Positions 45,562-54,129 of a stretch of DNA of 64,000 nucleotides are shown here, in pieces (within the stretch, counting starts at the first letter, position 1; every line of letters begins with the position of its first letter). Source of the stretch: Fodinibius sediminis (GTDB lineage Bacteria; Bacteroidota; Rhodothermia; Balneolales; Balneolaceae); assembly GCF_900182555.1 (NCBI RefSeq), contig NZ_FXTH01000007.1, positions 124,001 to 188,000 of the forward strand. The letters are read 5' to 3'. A program made the position numbers and the translations under genes. The notes below the pieces were generated by a model that was not told where the DNA came from, did no database searches, and saw only the letters and a list, made by a program, of their open reading frames with translations.

Positions 45562-46095
45562 AGTCTATCCCCTTGGTTGAATTGAAAATTAGGATTTAAT
45601 AATGAATTGGAATTGCAGGAGTATGGTGAAGCATCGGAAACCTCCCTGTGCCCTAAAAGTTATTATGAAATAACCCTTCCTATTTTATTTTTTCACGACC
45701 AATCCACTCTAATTTTACATTTTTTTTAAGGGCTTGCAAATATTTTTCACCCTTCTCTTCTTTTCTTACTAATACCAATTCAACAAAATTTTAGCCTTAA
45801 AATAAATACTCCAATCCATTAAACCACCTTTTAGATAATACTTCTTAAGACTATGGCGTTAAATTAATTAAGAATTTCCCTGGCTGGTATACCATTCCGC
45901 TCTCCCGAAAAACTCAGATAAGTGTTGAAGCTACGGATATTATCAGTGCTCGAAAGGAATCTTTTTCCCTTAACAATGCTCTGCCATATAGCCCGGGTGT
46001 TCTGCCAGAATGGATTGCAGGCTGAAAATTTCATCTTTTAAAAATTATTTCATAACTGTGAAAACAGTTCCGGGATAACATGCTGGCATTTGCTG
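45562..46095. other. 534-nt AT-rich intergenic region upstream of SusC locus 3
   Basis: No gene is visible. It lies between the end of the cupredoxin-dehydrogenase gene and the SusC start and must hold the promoter for the third SusCD pair. There is a 6-bp hairpin with a GAAA loop (AACTGT/ACAGTT, 46054-46069) just after the upstream gene, too weak and without a T run to call a terminator. Confidence 0.6.
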
Positions 46096-48150
46096 CTATT
46101 CTATCACAGTCATCACGCCCTGCATCGTCTTCCAGTGGCCTGGAAAGGTACAGACATAAGGGTAGTCTCCTGCTGTTTCCGGGGCAGTAAAGTAGATGGA
46201 CTCCGATTCGCCAACTCCCACCAGGCTCGTAAAAAACAAGACCTCCTCCATATCGGGCACATAATTTTTTTCCGGTCCGTCGATACCCATATTCCGGGCT
46301 TCCTCAGCTACCTTCGGGAGAGAACCGGACGCTACGATTAATAAATTATGAAGCAGGTCTGTGGGGTTGTTGAATGTCAGCTGAATACGACTGCCTGCTT
46401 TTACCTTGAAATTCGTTTTATCGAACGTCATCGCCTCAGCAGCGTTAATAGTGATAACCTGATCCGGGCCACCTTCCCAGTCTCCCGGCCTGGTTGTTTG
46501 ATGACGCATCATTTCATCCTTTCCATCCTCTATCGCCTTCCCTTTGTCGACAGGGGCGGATATTTTCCTCTCTTCATCCCGGACTATTGGCTGTCCTCCC
46601 GGTATACGATTCAACGTATAATATCCGACGGGATGGAGCAGCGGGTAGCCGGTTTCCTGCTGTATGACCCCTTCAGCTTTAATTTCATGGATATACCCTT
46701 CTCTATAGTTATCAACCTTCAGGCGTACAGATCGGCCGTCCTCAGCTACTTTCACCCTCGACACAGGGGCTTCTTCGCGGTTGATGATGTCGCTGCCATA
46801 GGTTGAGTGGTAATGATAGGTGAAGCCGGTAATGGAATAGGAGGACGGATCACTGGCAGAGGCACGATCCACCGGCCTGGTGAAAACCAGCTCAAATCCA
46901 TCGGTCCTGGCATGGATCTCCTTAATTTCAAAAGGGATCTCCCCGTTCCATACAAGGCGTTGCAAACCGAAGAGTTCTTCGCCCGTCGAGCGCCAGCCAC
47001 GGCTGGTCATGCCCACAAACATGGTGTGATCCTGCCCCCAGTTCATACGAAACACCCCTGACTCAAATCCTTCCCTGAACGGAAAGACGACCCCCTGGTA
47101 CATTCCCTCCACTTTTTCCTGGTAAACCCTCATAACCTTGCTTTGTCCCTGATCACCAACAAAAAGCTGCCCCTCAAAGGGTCCAAATCCTCCTCCCGTT
47201 GTGTCGGGAAGAATGCCGGAGGTGGAAATCCCCATAATTCCGTGGGGAAACCAGACCGAAGGTCCCTTGAGTTGCGGGATCTTCCGGGCTACCTCGTGAA
47301 GGGGGGTACCGCTGTCGGGAATATCTTCCGGTGTCAGGGAGATCGGTGATCCCGGCAGGTCTGCCCAGCGCAGACTTTCCGGGTTACCAGCAAAATCCCC
47401 CTTTTCCAGGTGCGTGATATTGCCAGAACCTACCCATCCCCCCTGGTTCTCTGCATAAAAAAGATCACCGGCTGTATTAAAAGCAAAGGCCGCAGGAGAA
47501 CGAAGTCCACTGACCAGGGGCTCGACTGCACCGTCAGGGGAAATTTTAAGCAGCCAGCCATCCCATTTCGACAAGCTGGCGCCATGACCGATCCAGGCAA
47601 GATTGACGGTCACCAGCATATCGCCCTCCGGAGTAAACAGCGGACCGTAAAAATATTCGTGGTAATTTCCTGAAACGGGACGTATAAACACTGTTTCATA
47701 CTGATCTGCCCGTCCATCTTCATCCGTGTCCGCAAGGCGGGTTATTTCTGTTCGCTGAGTCACATAAAACGCTTCATCGCGGTACGTTAACCCCAGGGGC
47801 TCATGCAAGCCTTCCGCAAAAAGCTTGTACCGGGGGGGCTGACTGCCAAGCTGTTCCGTATTTTCAATAATCCATACCTCTCCCCTTCTTGTACATACAG
47901 CTATATTCCCGTTCGGCATAAGATCCATCCCGCCCACTTCCAAGACGATATCATCCGGTATGGGAATATCAACAATTTCGTAATAATCGGACTCCGAGGG
48001 GATAGCCTGCTGGGCTGCACTGACCATCGGCTGCATAAATAGCAAAAGCAAAAAAAATATTATTGTAACTGTCATGCTAATTCCTTTCCCCCAGGTTTGC
48101 ATTCTCATAAACAATTTCGATAATTTTGAGACACTGTTTATCATATTCAT
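46096..48150 (-). CDS. Propeller sugar-dehydrogenase-like protein fused to a type-1 copper (cupredoxin/azurin) domain
   Basis: A 684-residue exported protein from the ATG at 48150; the frame also opens at 48186, overlapping the upstream stop by 17 nt. A hydrophobic export signal (TIIFFLLLLFMQPMVSAAQ) is followed by a beta-propeller like glucose/sorbosone or membrane-bound dehydrogenases (GGMDLMPNGNIAVCTRRGEVW, GLHEPLGLTYRD, GLRSPAAFAFN). A linker region follows, then a C-terminal cupredoxin domain (about 567-684). Copper ligands are H601 (DLLHNLL), C667, H672 and M676; the spacing C-x4-H-x3-M is that of azurin. So a presumed oxidase carries its own electron acceptor. It lies directly after the DUF1080-PA14 gene, so oxidation and cleavage are again paired. 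Confidence 0.86.
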   Translation of the reverse strand: MNMINSVSKLSKLFMRMQTWGKGISMTVTIIFFLLLLFMQPMVSAAQQAIPSESDYYEIVDIPIPDDIVLEVGGMDLMPNGNIAVCTRRGEVWIIENTEQLGSQPPRYKLFAEGLHEPLGLTYRDEAFYVTQRTEITRLADTDEDGRADQYETVFIRPVSGNYHEYFYGPLFTPEGDMLVTVNLAWIGHGASLSKWDGWLLKISPDGAVEPLVSGLRSPAAFAFNTAGDLFYAENQGGWVGSGNITHLEKGDFAGNPESLRWADLPGSPISLTPEDIPDSGTPLHEVARKIPQLKGPSVWFPHGIMGISTSGILPDTTGGGFGPFEGQLFVGDQGQSKVMRVYQEKVEGMYQGVVFPFREGFESGVFRMNWGQDHTMFVGMTSRGWRSTGEELFGLQRLVWNGEIPFEIKEIHARTDGFELVFTRPVDRASASDPSSYSITGFTYHYHSTYGSDIINREEAPVSRVKVAEDGRSVRLKVDNYREGYIHEIKAEGVIQQETGYPLLHPVGYYTLNRIPGGQPIVRDEERKISAPVDKGKAIEDGKDEMMRHQTTRPGDWEGGPDQVITINAAEAMTFDKTNFKVKAGSRIQLTFNNPTDLLHNLLIVASGSLPKVAEEARNMGIDGPEKNYVPDMEEVLFFTSLVGVGESESIYFTAPETAGDYPYVCTFPGHWKTMQGVMTVIE

Positions 48151-48169
48151 AGGCTGAACCGCTGCAGGC

Positions 48170-50056
48170 TTACCAGATAACGGCATATGTTATTGTTGCG
48201 GCCGATGCTGCATCAAGCAACTTCAGTCGAAGCTCCTGCCCGGCCTCGGTTTCAATAATCCGGGGTTCTGCACCAGCACTCTTCTCAATATCAAGATAAA
48301 AGCTCCGATCGCCCACGATGTACTCTCCCTGGCGTTCTTCCTCAATCGTTTCCCCGGATGCCAGATGCATCCAGAAGTCATCCCGTGGATCGTCCGCTGA
48401 AAATCGGATGGTGCGAACCAACCGCCGGTTGTGGGTTTGTCCTTCAATCCGGTCTTCAATACTGATGCCATCCAGATTATAGGAAAAAACCGGGATGCCT
48501 TTCTGACTGATGGAATAGCCTTCAACCTGCAAGACATCCCAGGAAACCGAATCGGGCCAGCTGCTGGAACCACCGGCCAGCGTGGCAAAAGAGGGTTTCC
48601 CATCAAAAGATAGAGACGGTCCCGCGGGTTTGGCGACCTGGGCCTCGCCCCTGTTGACCCACATCTCATTGGTATTAATGAAAGGACCATTCCAGGCCTG
48701 CAGCAGCGCCCCCTGCCCCATATCATAATTGAAATTAACCTGATTGGGAAAGCCGACATTCACAACGTGCGTACGCTTGGTATTTCCGTGCCGCGTGAAA
48801 GAACGAAGTACTTTAACCCGCTCCCTGCTCTCTACCACAATATCAGGAAGTGAACGTCCGCCGCCCGGTACAGAGGAAAGAGAATGTAGCCTCTGATATC
48901 TCAGATGTGGCCCCTCGGCAAAAAGTGTGAGTCCCCAATACCAGTCATTTTGATGGTCAAGATATTCTAGTGAAAAGGTATGCCGGCCGCTGTCCAGCAT
49001 CACTGTTGCAACATGGTTTTCGTGCATCCTGTGATAGCTGTTCTGGTCAAAAATGATCTTGTCATCAATCTTCATGCGGACCATACCGGCATTTTGCAAC
49101 CGAAACAGGTATTTTCCCCGGTTGGGGGTCCGAAGTGTTCCGGTATATTTCAGAGCATATCGATCATCTTTATCGATGATATTGCCGGCCAGAGAATCAG
49201 TACTGCCCGATTCCGTTACCTGCAGCGAATCAAAATCGGGGATCCGGTCATAAGTACCGGCATAGTAATCATAGTCAAGGTTGGCCAGCTGTATACTTTT
49301 TTTATCGTATCTCTTATATCTCACATTTCTAATGGCAACAGGACCATGATCCCCTTGTATCATCAGGGGGCCGCGTGCTGCTTCTTCCTCAAATGCAGCC
49401 GCACGGGTGGGGCCGGATATCTCTGCGTCTTCCTGTACCAGCACTCCATTTATCCAGACCTCCTCAAATTTGGCATTGGCAATTTTATCCCCTTCCTGAT
49501 CAAACTCAGGCGCACTGAATTTTATTTTGACATGCTGCCAAAGCCCGGGGGCACGTGCCGCATTCAAGGTGGGGGCTTTTCCATCAAATCCCCTGTTCCC
49601 TTCCGGTTTACTGTCATCCCACCGCTGATATATTCCACCCAGATCACTGAATTGGGGGGCTTTAACATTCCAGCTATCATGTAGCTGAATTTCGTACCTT
49701 CCCATCAGAAAGATCCCGGAGCTTGAATTCCCGGGCATCAGGAAATCCATTTCAAGTTCGAGGTCGCCATGCATCCACCTGGTCAAAAGATGATCCTGAT
49801 GCCTTTCGGTGGGTATATTTACCAGGATACCGGTCCTTTCCACTCCCTGTAAATCACGAATTTTGTTTCGGTCAGCCACTACCTGCCCGGCCAGTGTCCA
49901 ATTTTGACTGGTCTCCCTAAAAGAATCCAGATTCTGAAGTGAAAGCTGTTTCATGGGCAGGCGCTCCATCACCTTTTCCTGTGGTGTATGGCTGCCTCCG
50001 CAGGCCTGTACCATCAATAGCAGTATTATAAAATATGCGAACCACGTTCTTTTCAT
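48170..50056 (-). CDS. DUF1080 lipoprotein with a PA14 domain (third DUF1080 copy)
   Basis: A 628-residue lipoprotein. The start at 50056 gives MKRTWFAYFIILLLMVQAC with a lipid cysteine at about 19; an earlier start is possible. An N-terminal DUF1080 domain (about 40-250; SGIFLMGRYEIQLHDSW, GGIYQRWDDSKPEGNRGFDGKAPT, GPVAIRNVRYKRY) is followed by a PA14 domain (about 255-380; DYYAGTYDRIPDFDSL, NRGKYLFRLQNAGMVRMKIDD, SGRHTFSLEYLDHQNDW) and a C-terminal beta-rich region (about 390-628) of unknown role. PA14 domains often bind sugars, so this looks like a surface- or periplasm-anchored glycan-cleaving enzyme with its own binding module. The cupredoxin-dehydrogenase gene follows. Confidence 0.85.
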   Translation of the reverse strand: MKRTWFAYFIILLLMVQACGGSHTPQEKVMERLPMKQLSLQNLDSFRETSQNWTLAGQVVADRNKIRDLQGVERTGILVNIPTERHQDHLLTRWMHGDLELEMDFLMPGNSSSGIFLMGRYEIQLHDSWNVKAPQFSDLGGIYQRWDDSKPEGNRGFDGKAPTLNAARAPGLWQHVKIKFSAPEFDQEGDKIANAKFEEVWINGVLVQEDAEISGPTRAAAFEEEAARGPLMIQGDHGPVAIRNVRYKRYDKKSIQLANLDYDYYAGTYDRIPDFDSLQVTESGSTDSLAGNIIDKDDRYALKYTGTLRTPNRGKYLFRLQNAGMVRMKIDDKIIFDQNSYHRMHENHVATVMLDSGRHTFSLEYLDHQNDWYWGLTLFAEGPHLRYQRLHSLSSVPGGGRSLPDIVVESRERVKVLRSFTRHGNTKRTHVVNVGFPNQVNFNYDMGQGALLQAWNGPFINTNEMWVNRGEAQVAKPAGPSLSFDGKPSFATLAGGSSSWPDSVSWDVLQVEGYSISQKGIPVFSYNLDGISIEDRIEGQTHNRRLVRTIRFSADDPRDDFWMHLASGETIEEERQGEYIVGDRSFYLDIEKSAGAEPRIIETEAGQELRLKLLDAASAATITYAVIW

Positions 50057-50471
50057 AGCGCCTGTCAGGTTAGCTTGTACACTCATCATGTTTTATTATG
50101 ACATTCCTTAGGGTATCCTTTCTTTAAAATAACATTTCCTTTCAGCCGGGAAATATCGATACAAATTGCTCAAGGAAGGTATAAAAAATATTTTACTTCT
50201 TTGCGAATCCTTTTCAACAGGTGACTATGACCAGGAAAACCACCTGCTGCCACTGCAGATGCCCCCTGTCATTGATAGTGTAATACCCAGGTCTGTATCA
50301 TGGATGATCTGTAGTAGTGACGCTCGACAGTACATGAGATCCAGCGTGGCTTCACGCTCTATCTGATTAGCCGTATCATTTGAAATGCCTAAAAGCTACC
50401 CCTCCTTTTCCTTTTCCAGAAAGAGATTCACATACTCATTGCCCCGGTATAAAGAGCCCAACCCACCGTTT
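50057..50471. other. 415-nt intergenic region
   Basis: No gene supported. It contains the upstream region of the DUF1080-PA14 gene and the 3' side of the GlsB-like gene. Short open frames here have no codon bias or recognisable domain. No clear terminator or promoter seen. Confidence 0.55.
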
Positions 50472-50777
50472 TTACACTCCTTTTCTCTTGATATGTATGC
50501 CGTAATTAACTTCTCCCTCAACATCATCTTTGTGGTGCTGATGAAACACATTGGCCAAAAATAGAAAGGCAAAAGTTCCGGCCAAAGCAAAAAGAAGTCC
50601 ATCCCCAAGCCCCAGGATAATCCCGATCGATCCCGAAATAACCGAACCAGCTATGCCCCAGATAATATTACCGACCAGGGGTATTCCCTCTCGTTTTATA
50701 GCTCTGCCAAAGATGAATCCAATGATACTTCCCAGTGCAATGAACCAAAAGTATGCTGTCCCACTAAGTTCAATCAT
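50472..50777 (-). CDS. Small membrane protein, GlsB/YeaQ/YmgE (transglycosylase-associated) family-like
   Basis: A 101-residue membrane protein with three hydrophobic helices (YFWFIALGSIIGFIFGRAI, LVGNIIWGIAGSVISGSIGIILG, LLFALAGTFAFLFLANVF) and glycine-rich turns, like the short GlsB/YeaQ/YmgE stress-associated membrane proteins. The start at 50777 is chosen because GGAGG (50783-50787) lies 5 nt upstream; an in-frame GTG at 50789 is not needed. The C-terminus is charged. It is a lone gene; function in this family is poorly known (envelope or acid stress suggested). Confidence 0.75.
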   Translation of the reverse strand: MIELSGTAYFWFIALGSIIGFIFGRAIKREGIPLVGNIIWGIAGSVISGSIGIILGLGDGLLFALAGTFAFLFLANVFHQHHKDDVEGEVNYGIHIKRKGV

Positions 50778-51087
50778 GGTAACCTCCACTCACATTCTCT
50801 TTAATGTATATTTTATTATAAAAAACGTTTCTCTTTTTAAGCGTGAGGGAAACCCCTATTGGCCCGAAGTCTTTTCTTTTACAACTGACAGATTCCGGGC
50901 AGGCTCCAAATTCAACATTCTTGTAAGGGTTCTCCCCATTACAAATCATACCTATTCCCTCTGTATATCCTTTGCAAGAACCCTCACATTATTAACAGCA
51001 AGGGGACAAAATCCATCAATAGAACAGCGTTGTCCATGCTTAGGCAATTTTATTACCAGTAACTGCAACTACGCTCATATCATTTCT
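50778..51087. other. 310-nt divergent intergenic region
   Basis: Lies between the GlsB-like gene (-) and the flavodoxin gene (+). Promoters for both are expected. No RNA gene or strong hairpin seen; an open frame running through it on the plus strand is only an upstream extension of the flavodoxin frame without family similarity. Confidence 0.5.
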
Positions 51088-51630
51088 ATGAAGATTTTAA
51101 TTATCTATGGATCTACAGAGGGGCAGACCCGTAAAATCTGCACTTTCCTGCGCGACAAGGCCCAAGAAGCAGGTCACGAAGTATCCCTGAATGATGCCAG
51201 CGGTGCGGATCTTCACCCCAAAGGGTTTGATGCTGTTATCATCGGTGCCTCCCTGCATATGGAAAAATACCAGGCTTCCGTCGAACATTATATACAGGAG
51301 CACCAGAGTGTGTTAAACAGCATACCGGGGGTATTTATATCCGTCAGCCTGGCTGCTGCCAGTAACGATCCCAAATCATGGGAAGAACTGAAGGAAATAA
51401 CCAGCACCTTTCTTGAACAGACTGGGTGGCATCCAACACATGTGGAGCAGGTTGCCGGAGCACTACGATATTCCAAATACAACTTTCTTAAAAAGTTTAT
51501 CATGCGGCTGATTGCCCAGCAGAATGATGGGGATACCGATACCTCGGAAGACTATGAATACACGGACTGGAACCAGGTTAAGGATATATTAGCCCTTCTG
51601 GAGAATCAAATCAGCAAAAAAGAAGCCTGA
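51088..51630 (+). CDS. Flavodoxin-domain protein, HemG-like (menaquinone-dependent protoporphyrinogen dehydrogenase type)
   Basis: A 180-residue cytoplasmic flavodoxin starting MKILIIYGSTEGQTRKI, the FMN phosphate-binding loop. Further HemG-like features are AVIIGASLHMEKYQASVEHYI, PGVFISVSLAAASND, VAGALRYSKYNFLKKFIMRLIAQ and a closing DYEYTDW. The start at 51088 is fixed by this motif; the frame is open far upstream but without family similarity. HemG oxidises protoporphyrinogen IX to protoporphyrin IX with quinone. That role is plausible, since a heme protein is encoded next, but no other heme biosynthesis gene is near; a general flavodoxin-type redox role is the alternative. Confidence 0.82.
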   Translation: MKILIIYGSTEGQTRKICTFLRDKAQEAGHEVSLNDASGADLHPKGFDAVIIGASLHMEKYQASVEHYIQEHQSVLNSIPGVFISVSLAAASNDPKSWEELKEITSTFLEQTGWHPTHVEQVAGALRYSKYNFLKKFIMRLIAQQNDGDTDTSEDYEYTDWNQVKDILALLENQISKKEA

Positions 51631-51643
51631 TCATACTCTCGTG

Positions 51644-51661
51644 TAGATAAATATTTATCTA
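51644..51661. promoter_or_regulatory. Perfect 18-bp AT-rich palindrome
   Basis: TAGATAAATATTTATCTA reads the same on both strands. It lies 14 nt after the flavodoxin stop and 34 nt before the start of the heme lipoprotein gene, a position fitting an operator. No T run follows, so a terminator is less likely. Confidence 0.45.
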
Positions 51662-51694
51662 TAAACACAAAATTCAGCTAATAGGTGCCCACTT

Positions 51695-52327
51695 ATGCGT
51701 TACGTCAGATCAACCGTTCTCCTCTCGCTGTTTATGTTCCTGGCAAGCTGTAGCTCGGAACCTGAATCTCCCGGTGAAAGGACAGCATCTCCTTTTGATA
51801 CTACCGCAGTTGTACAGGAGGGCAAGGCCATAACCCGGGCAACGTTCAAGACACTCAGCTCGAACCTTCAAAAAGCACTGGCAGAAGGGGGCGTTTCCCA
51901 CGCTATCAAATTCTGTAATGTTGAAGCCATGCCGCTCACCGATTCACTTTCCAGCAATTTTGGAGTACAAATAAAGCGGGTATCCCACCGGCCCCGCAAC
52001 ATCAACAATCGGGCCGACTCATTGGAACTGGCTTCTGTTAAAACATTCTTGACCCAGATTGAAAATGACGAGGAGCCAGCCCCTATCGTTCACAGAAAAG
52101 GCGGGGATCTGGTCTACCACGCTCCCATCCGGATGGCCAGTCCACTTTGCCTGAACTGCCATGGCAATCCGGGTACCGATATCCCTCCGGCCGACCTGAA
52201 AGTCATCAAGGAACTATATCCCCAGGATGAAGCTACAGGATTTGAACTCAGTGAACTGCGGGGGATATGGGTCGTTTTATTTCCCGAACAGTATTTCGAT
52301 TCCGGGAAGTTGCAGCAGCCACAATGA
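51695..52327 (+). CDS. Tll0287-like (DUF3365) c-type heme lipoprotein
   Basis: A 210-residue lipoprotein (lipobox FLASC, C19) with a DUF3365/Tll0287-like domain. It has the C-terminal heme-attachment motif CLNCH (C152, C155, H156), preceded by VYHAPIRMASP and, nearer the start, the AIKFCNVEA helix typical of the family. These are PAS-like heme proteins, probably redox or gas sensors or electron carriers in the periplasm. AGGTG lies about 8 nt before the ATG. Its neighbours are a flavodoxin and an SQR-like flavoprotein. Confidence 0.87.
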   Translation: MRYVRSTVLLSLFMFLASCSSEPESPGERTASPFDTTAVVQEGKAITRATFKTLSSNLQKALAEGGVSHAIKFCNVEAMPLTDSLSSNFGVQIKRVSHRPRNINNRADSLELASVKTFLTQIENDEEPAPIVHRKGGDLVYHAPIRMASPLCLNCHGNPGTDIPPADLKVIKELYPQDEATGFELSELRGIWVVLFPEQYFDSGKLQQPQ

Positions 52328-52465
52328 TGACTAAACTTCAAAATGAGAGATACAAAAAGTAACTTCTCGGGGCGCTCCGGCCTGATATTATTCCCGCGCA
52401 ATCCTACAGTTCTTTCTATGGAGGGGGCAATTATCATCCCGCTTACCCATCAATCACCTACCCGA

Positions 52466-53740
52466 TTAAATAACTGTACGATCTGCGATTAACTCTGAAA
52501 GCGGTAATCCCCAGCTCGGTATTTTTCCGCCCAGCGTATAGTACATTGTTTTGAATCCCATTTTGAGCAGGTGAGGTGTCCGCCCCATCTTCAGGATACT
52601 GGTTTCCCCACCCCACCATTCATCAGAATGCATGTAGAAGCCTTTGTGAGCCCCCATGTCACCCATGCAGACCAATTTGAATTTCAACGGATCAATGGAT
52701 TCTTTGGGTTGGTATCCGCCCACCTCTTCACCCAGCACCTTGGCCAGGACCTCAGACTCTAGATGGCCCAGCGACCCCAATTTAGGAACGGTAATAGAGG
52801 CCGCATCACCAACAGCAAACACCTCTGGATAGTCTGGATTCCTCATAAAGAGGTCGGTTATAATGAAACCCTGGTCATCGGAAATAGGCAACTCTCTCAA
52901 AAAATCATGCGCTTTCCAGTTCGGGAAAATAATCTTCAGCTCTGCCTCCAGACTGCTGCCATCCCTGAATTCTATGCCATCCTCGTAAATACGTTTGATT
53001 CCCCGCGTATTGGCCTTGTAGCCGAACCCCATCTCCTGGACCATAGGCAAAAGCTCTTCCAGTATTGTTTCACCGGCATCTTCGGCAATGACCTCGGCCG
53101 GAGTAAACATCGTGATGGTTTCACTACCCCCCAGCCCTTTTTCGCCAAGCCATTCTGCCATCGAAAAGGATATTTCCACCGGGGGACCTTCACATGCCGC
53201 CTCAGCCACGGGGATGTCTGGCAGCTTTTCGCTTTTTCCCTGTATAAAAAGGTCTGAACCTATAGCTACAGGACCGCCTTTATAGCCTCCATCATGCAAA
53301 TGCCTTCTTATCTTGTCACCATAATAGGTATCTGTAAACGTATGGCCATATTTTCCGAATCCTTCTATTTCATCAAATGCCAGCTTGTTGCCCAGGGCAA
53401 TAACCAGGTAATCGTATGCCAATTTTTCAATTGCCGACCCGGAGCGTTCCATTGGCTTGTATTCAACCTTTTTCTGTTCTACATCAATCTGTTGCACTTC
53501 CGCCTGAATAAAATCAATATCATCACGGTCCAGGAACCTCACAAAAGGAAGGTGCAAAGAGGATTCAGGATTGTTATTATTCCACACCTCAATGGGAATA
53601 TTCGGGATGAATGCCAGATAAGGCTTCCGGTCGATACATGTCATCCGTACATTTTTTCCCGCATATTCACGTATGTATCGTGCAGTTGTTAAACCTGCAA
53701 AATTAGTCCCCAAGATTACAATATGTGGTTGTGCAGCCAT
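52466..53740 (-). CDS. SQR-like FAD/NAD(P) pyridine nucleotide-disulfide family oxidoreductase
   Basis: A 424-residue flavoprotein. The FAD-binding motif HIVILGTNFAGLTTARYI is at the N-terminus, and FAVGDAASI (308-316) marks the second FAD contact. Residues KPYLAFIPNIPIEVW, AEAACEGPP (C183) and FKLVCMGD (C358) resemble sulfide:quinone oxidoreductases, in which two conserved cysteines carry the sulfur chain. The C-terminal hydrophobic/aromatic region could attach it to the membrane. The likely role is transfer of electrons from sulfide or a similar donor to menaquinone; an NDH-2-like enzyme is the alternative. It is divergent from the MgtC-like gene. Confidence 0.82.
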   Translation of the reverse strand: MAAQPHIVILGTNFAGLTTARYIREYAGKNVRMTCIDRKPYLAFIPNIPIEVWNNNNPESSLHLPFVRFLDRDDIDFIQAEVQQIDVEQKKVEYKPMERSGSAIEKLAYDYLVIALGNKLAFDEIEGFGKYGHTFTDTYYGDKIRRHLHDGGYKGGPVAIGSDLFIQGKSEKLPDIPVAEAACEGPPVEISFSMAEWLGEKGLGGSETITMFTPAEVIAEDAGETILEELLPMVQEMGFGYKANTRGIKRIYEDGIEFRDGSSLEAELKIIFPNWKAHDFLRELPISDDQGFIITDLFMRNPDYPEVFAVGDAASITVPKLGSLGHLESEVLAKVLGEEVGGYQPKESIDPLKFKLVCMGDMGAHKGFYMHSDEWWGGETSILKMGRTPHLLKMGFKTMYYTLGGKIPSWGLPLSELIADRTVI

Positions 53741-54129
53741 GACCTGTCATTTTAAAGGTTGAGATGAACAATTAATCAAAAATATTGCTCCGGTCCTTGA
53801 ACCGGGCAGAGTACGTTGTACTCAGTATTATCTTATACAAAATCCATCTGTCCCCGTGTAATGCCATTCCTGATTTCTTGCCGTGATATATGATAGCCGT
53901 GATGTAAGTATATTACCTACAAGTCAGTCCGCGGAATCCCCATCAACTTGCCGGCCCGGAAATCACTGTATTTCCCTGTTTCCAAAGGGGATAATAATAC
54001 CTACTATATACTGTTAAGAGCTCATATTTTTTTCAATATTACAATCATTGAAATACAAAATTTATACATGGCTAATACACTGAAAACATAGCTGCCTGTA
54101 TATATAAAGAGAGGACCAGACAACCACTT
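53741..54129. promoter_or_regulatory. 389-nt divergent promoter region
   Basis: Separates the SQR-like gene (-) from the MgtC-like gene (+). AT-rich near the plus-strand start, with TATATATAAA about 25-35 nt before the ATG as a possible -10 region. No coding region seen. Confidence 0.45.

Noticed and set aside
46054-46069. Hairpin AACTGT-GAAA-ACAGTT after the cupredoxin-dehydrogenase gene
   Set aside because: Six base pairs with no T run; too weak to call a terminator.
50166-50366. Possible small plus-strand gene of about 66 codons
   Set aside because: No recognisable domain, no ribosome site and atypical composition; most likely a chance open frame.
50396-50608. Minus-strand frame overlapping the end of the GlsB-like gene
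   Set aside because: Most of it is a shifted frame of that gene, and the remainder has no family features.
50551-51087. Long plus-strand open frame leading into the flavodoxin gene
   Set aside because: It overlaps the GlsB-like gene on the other strand, and family similarity starts only at the ATG at 51088.
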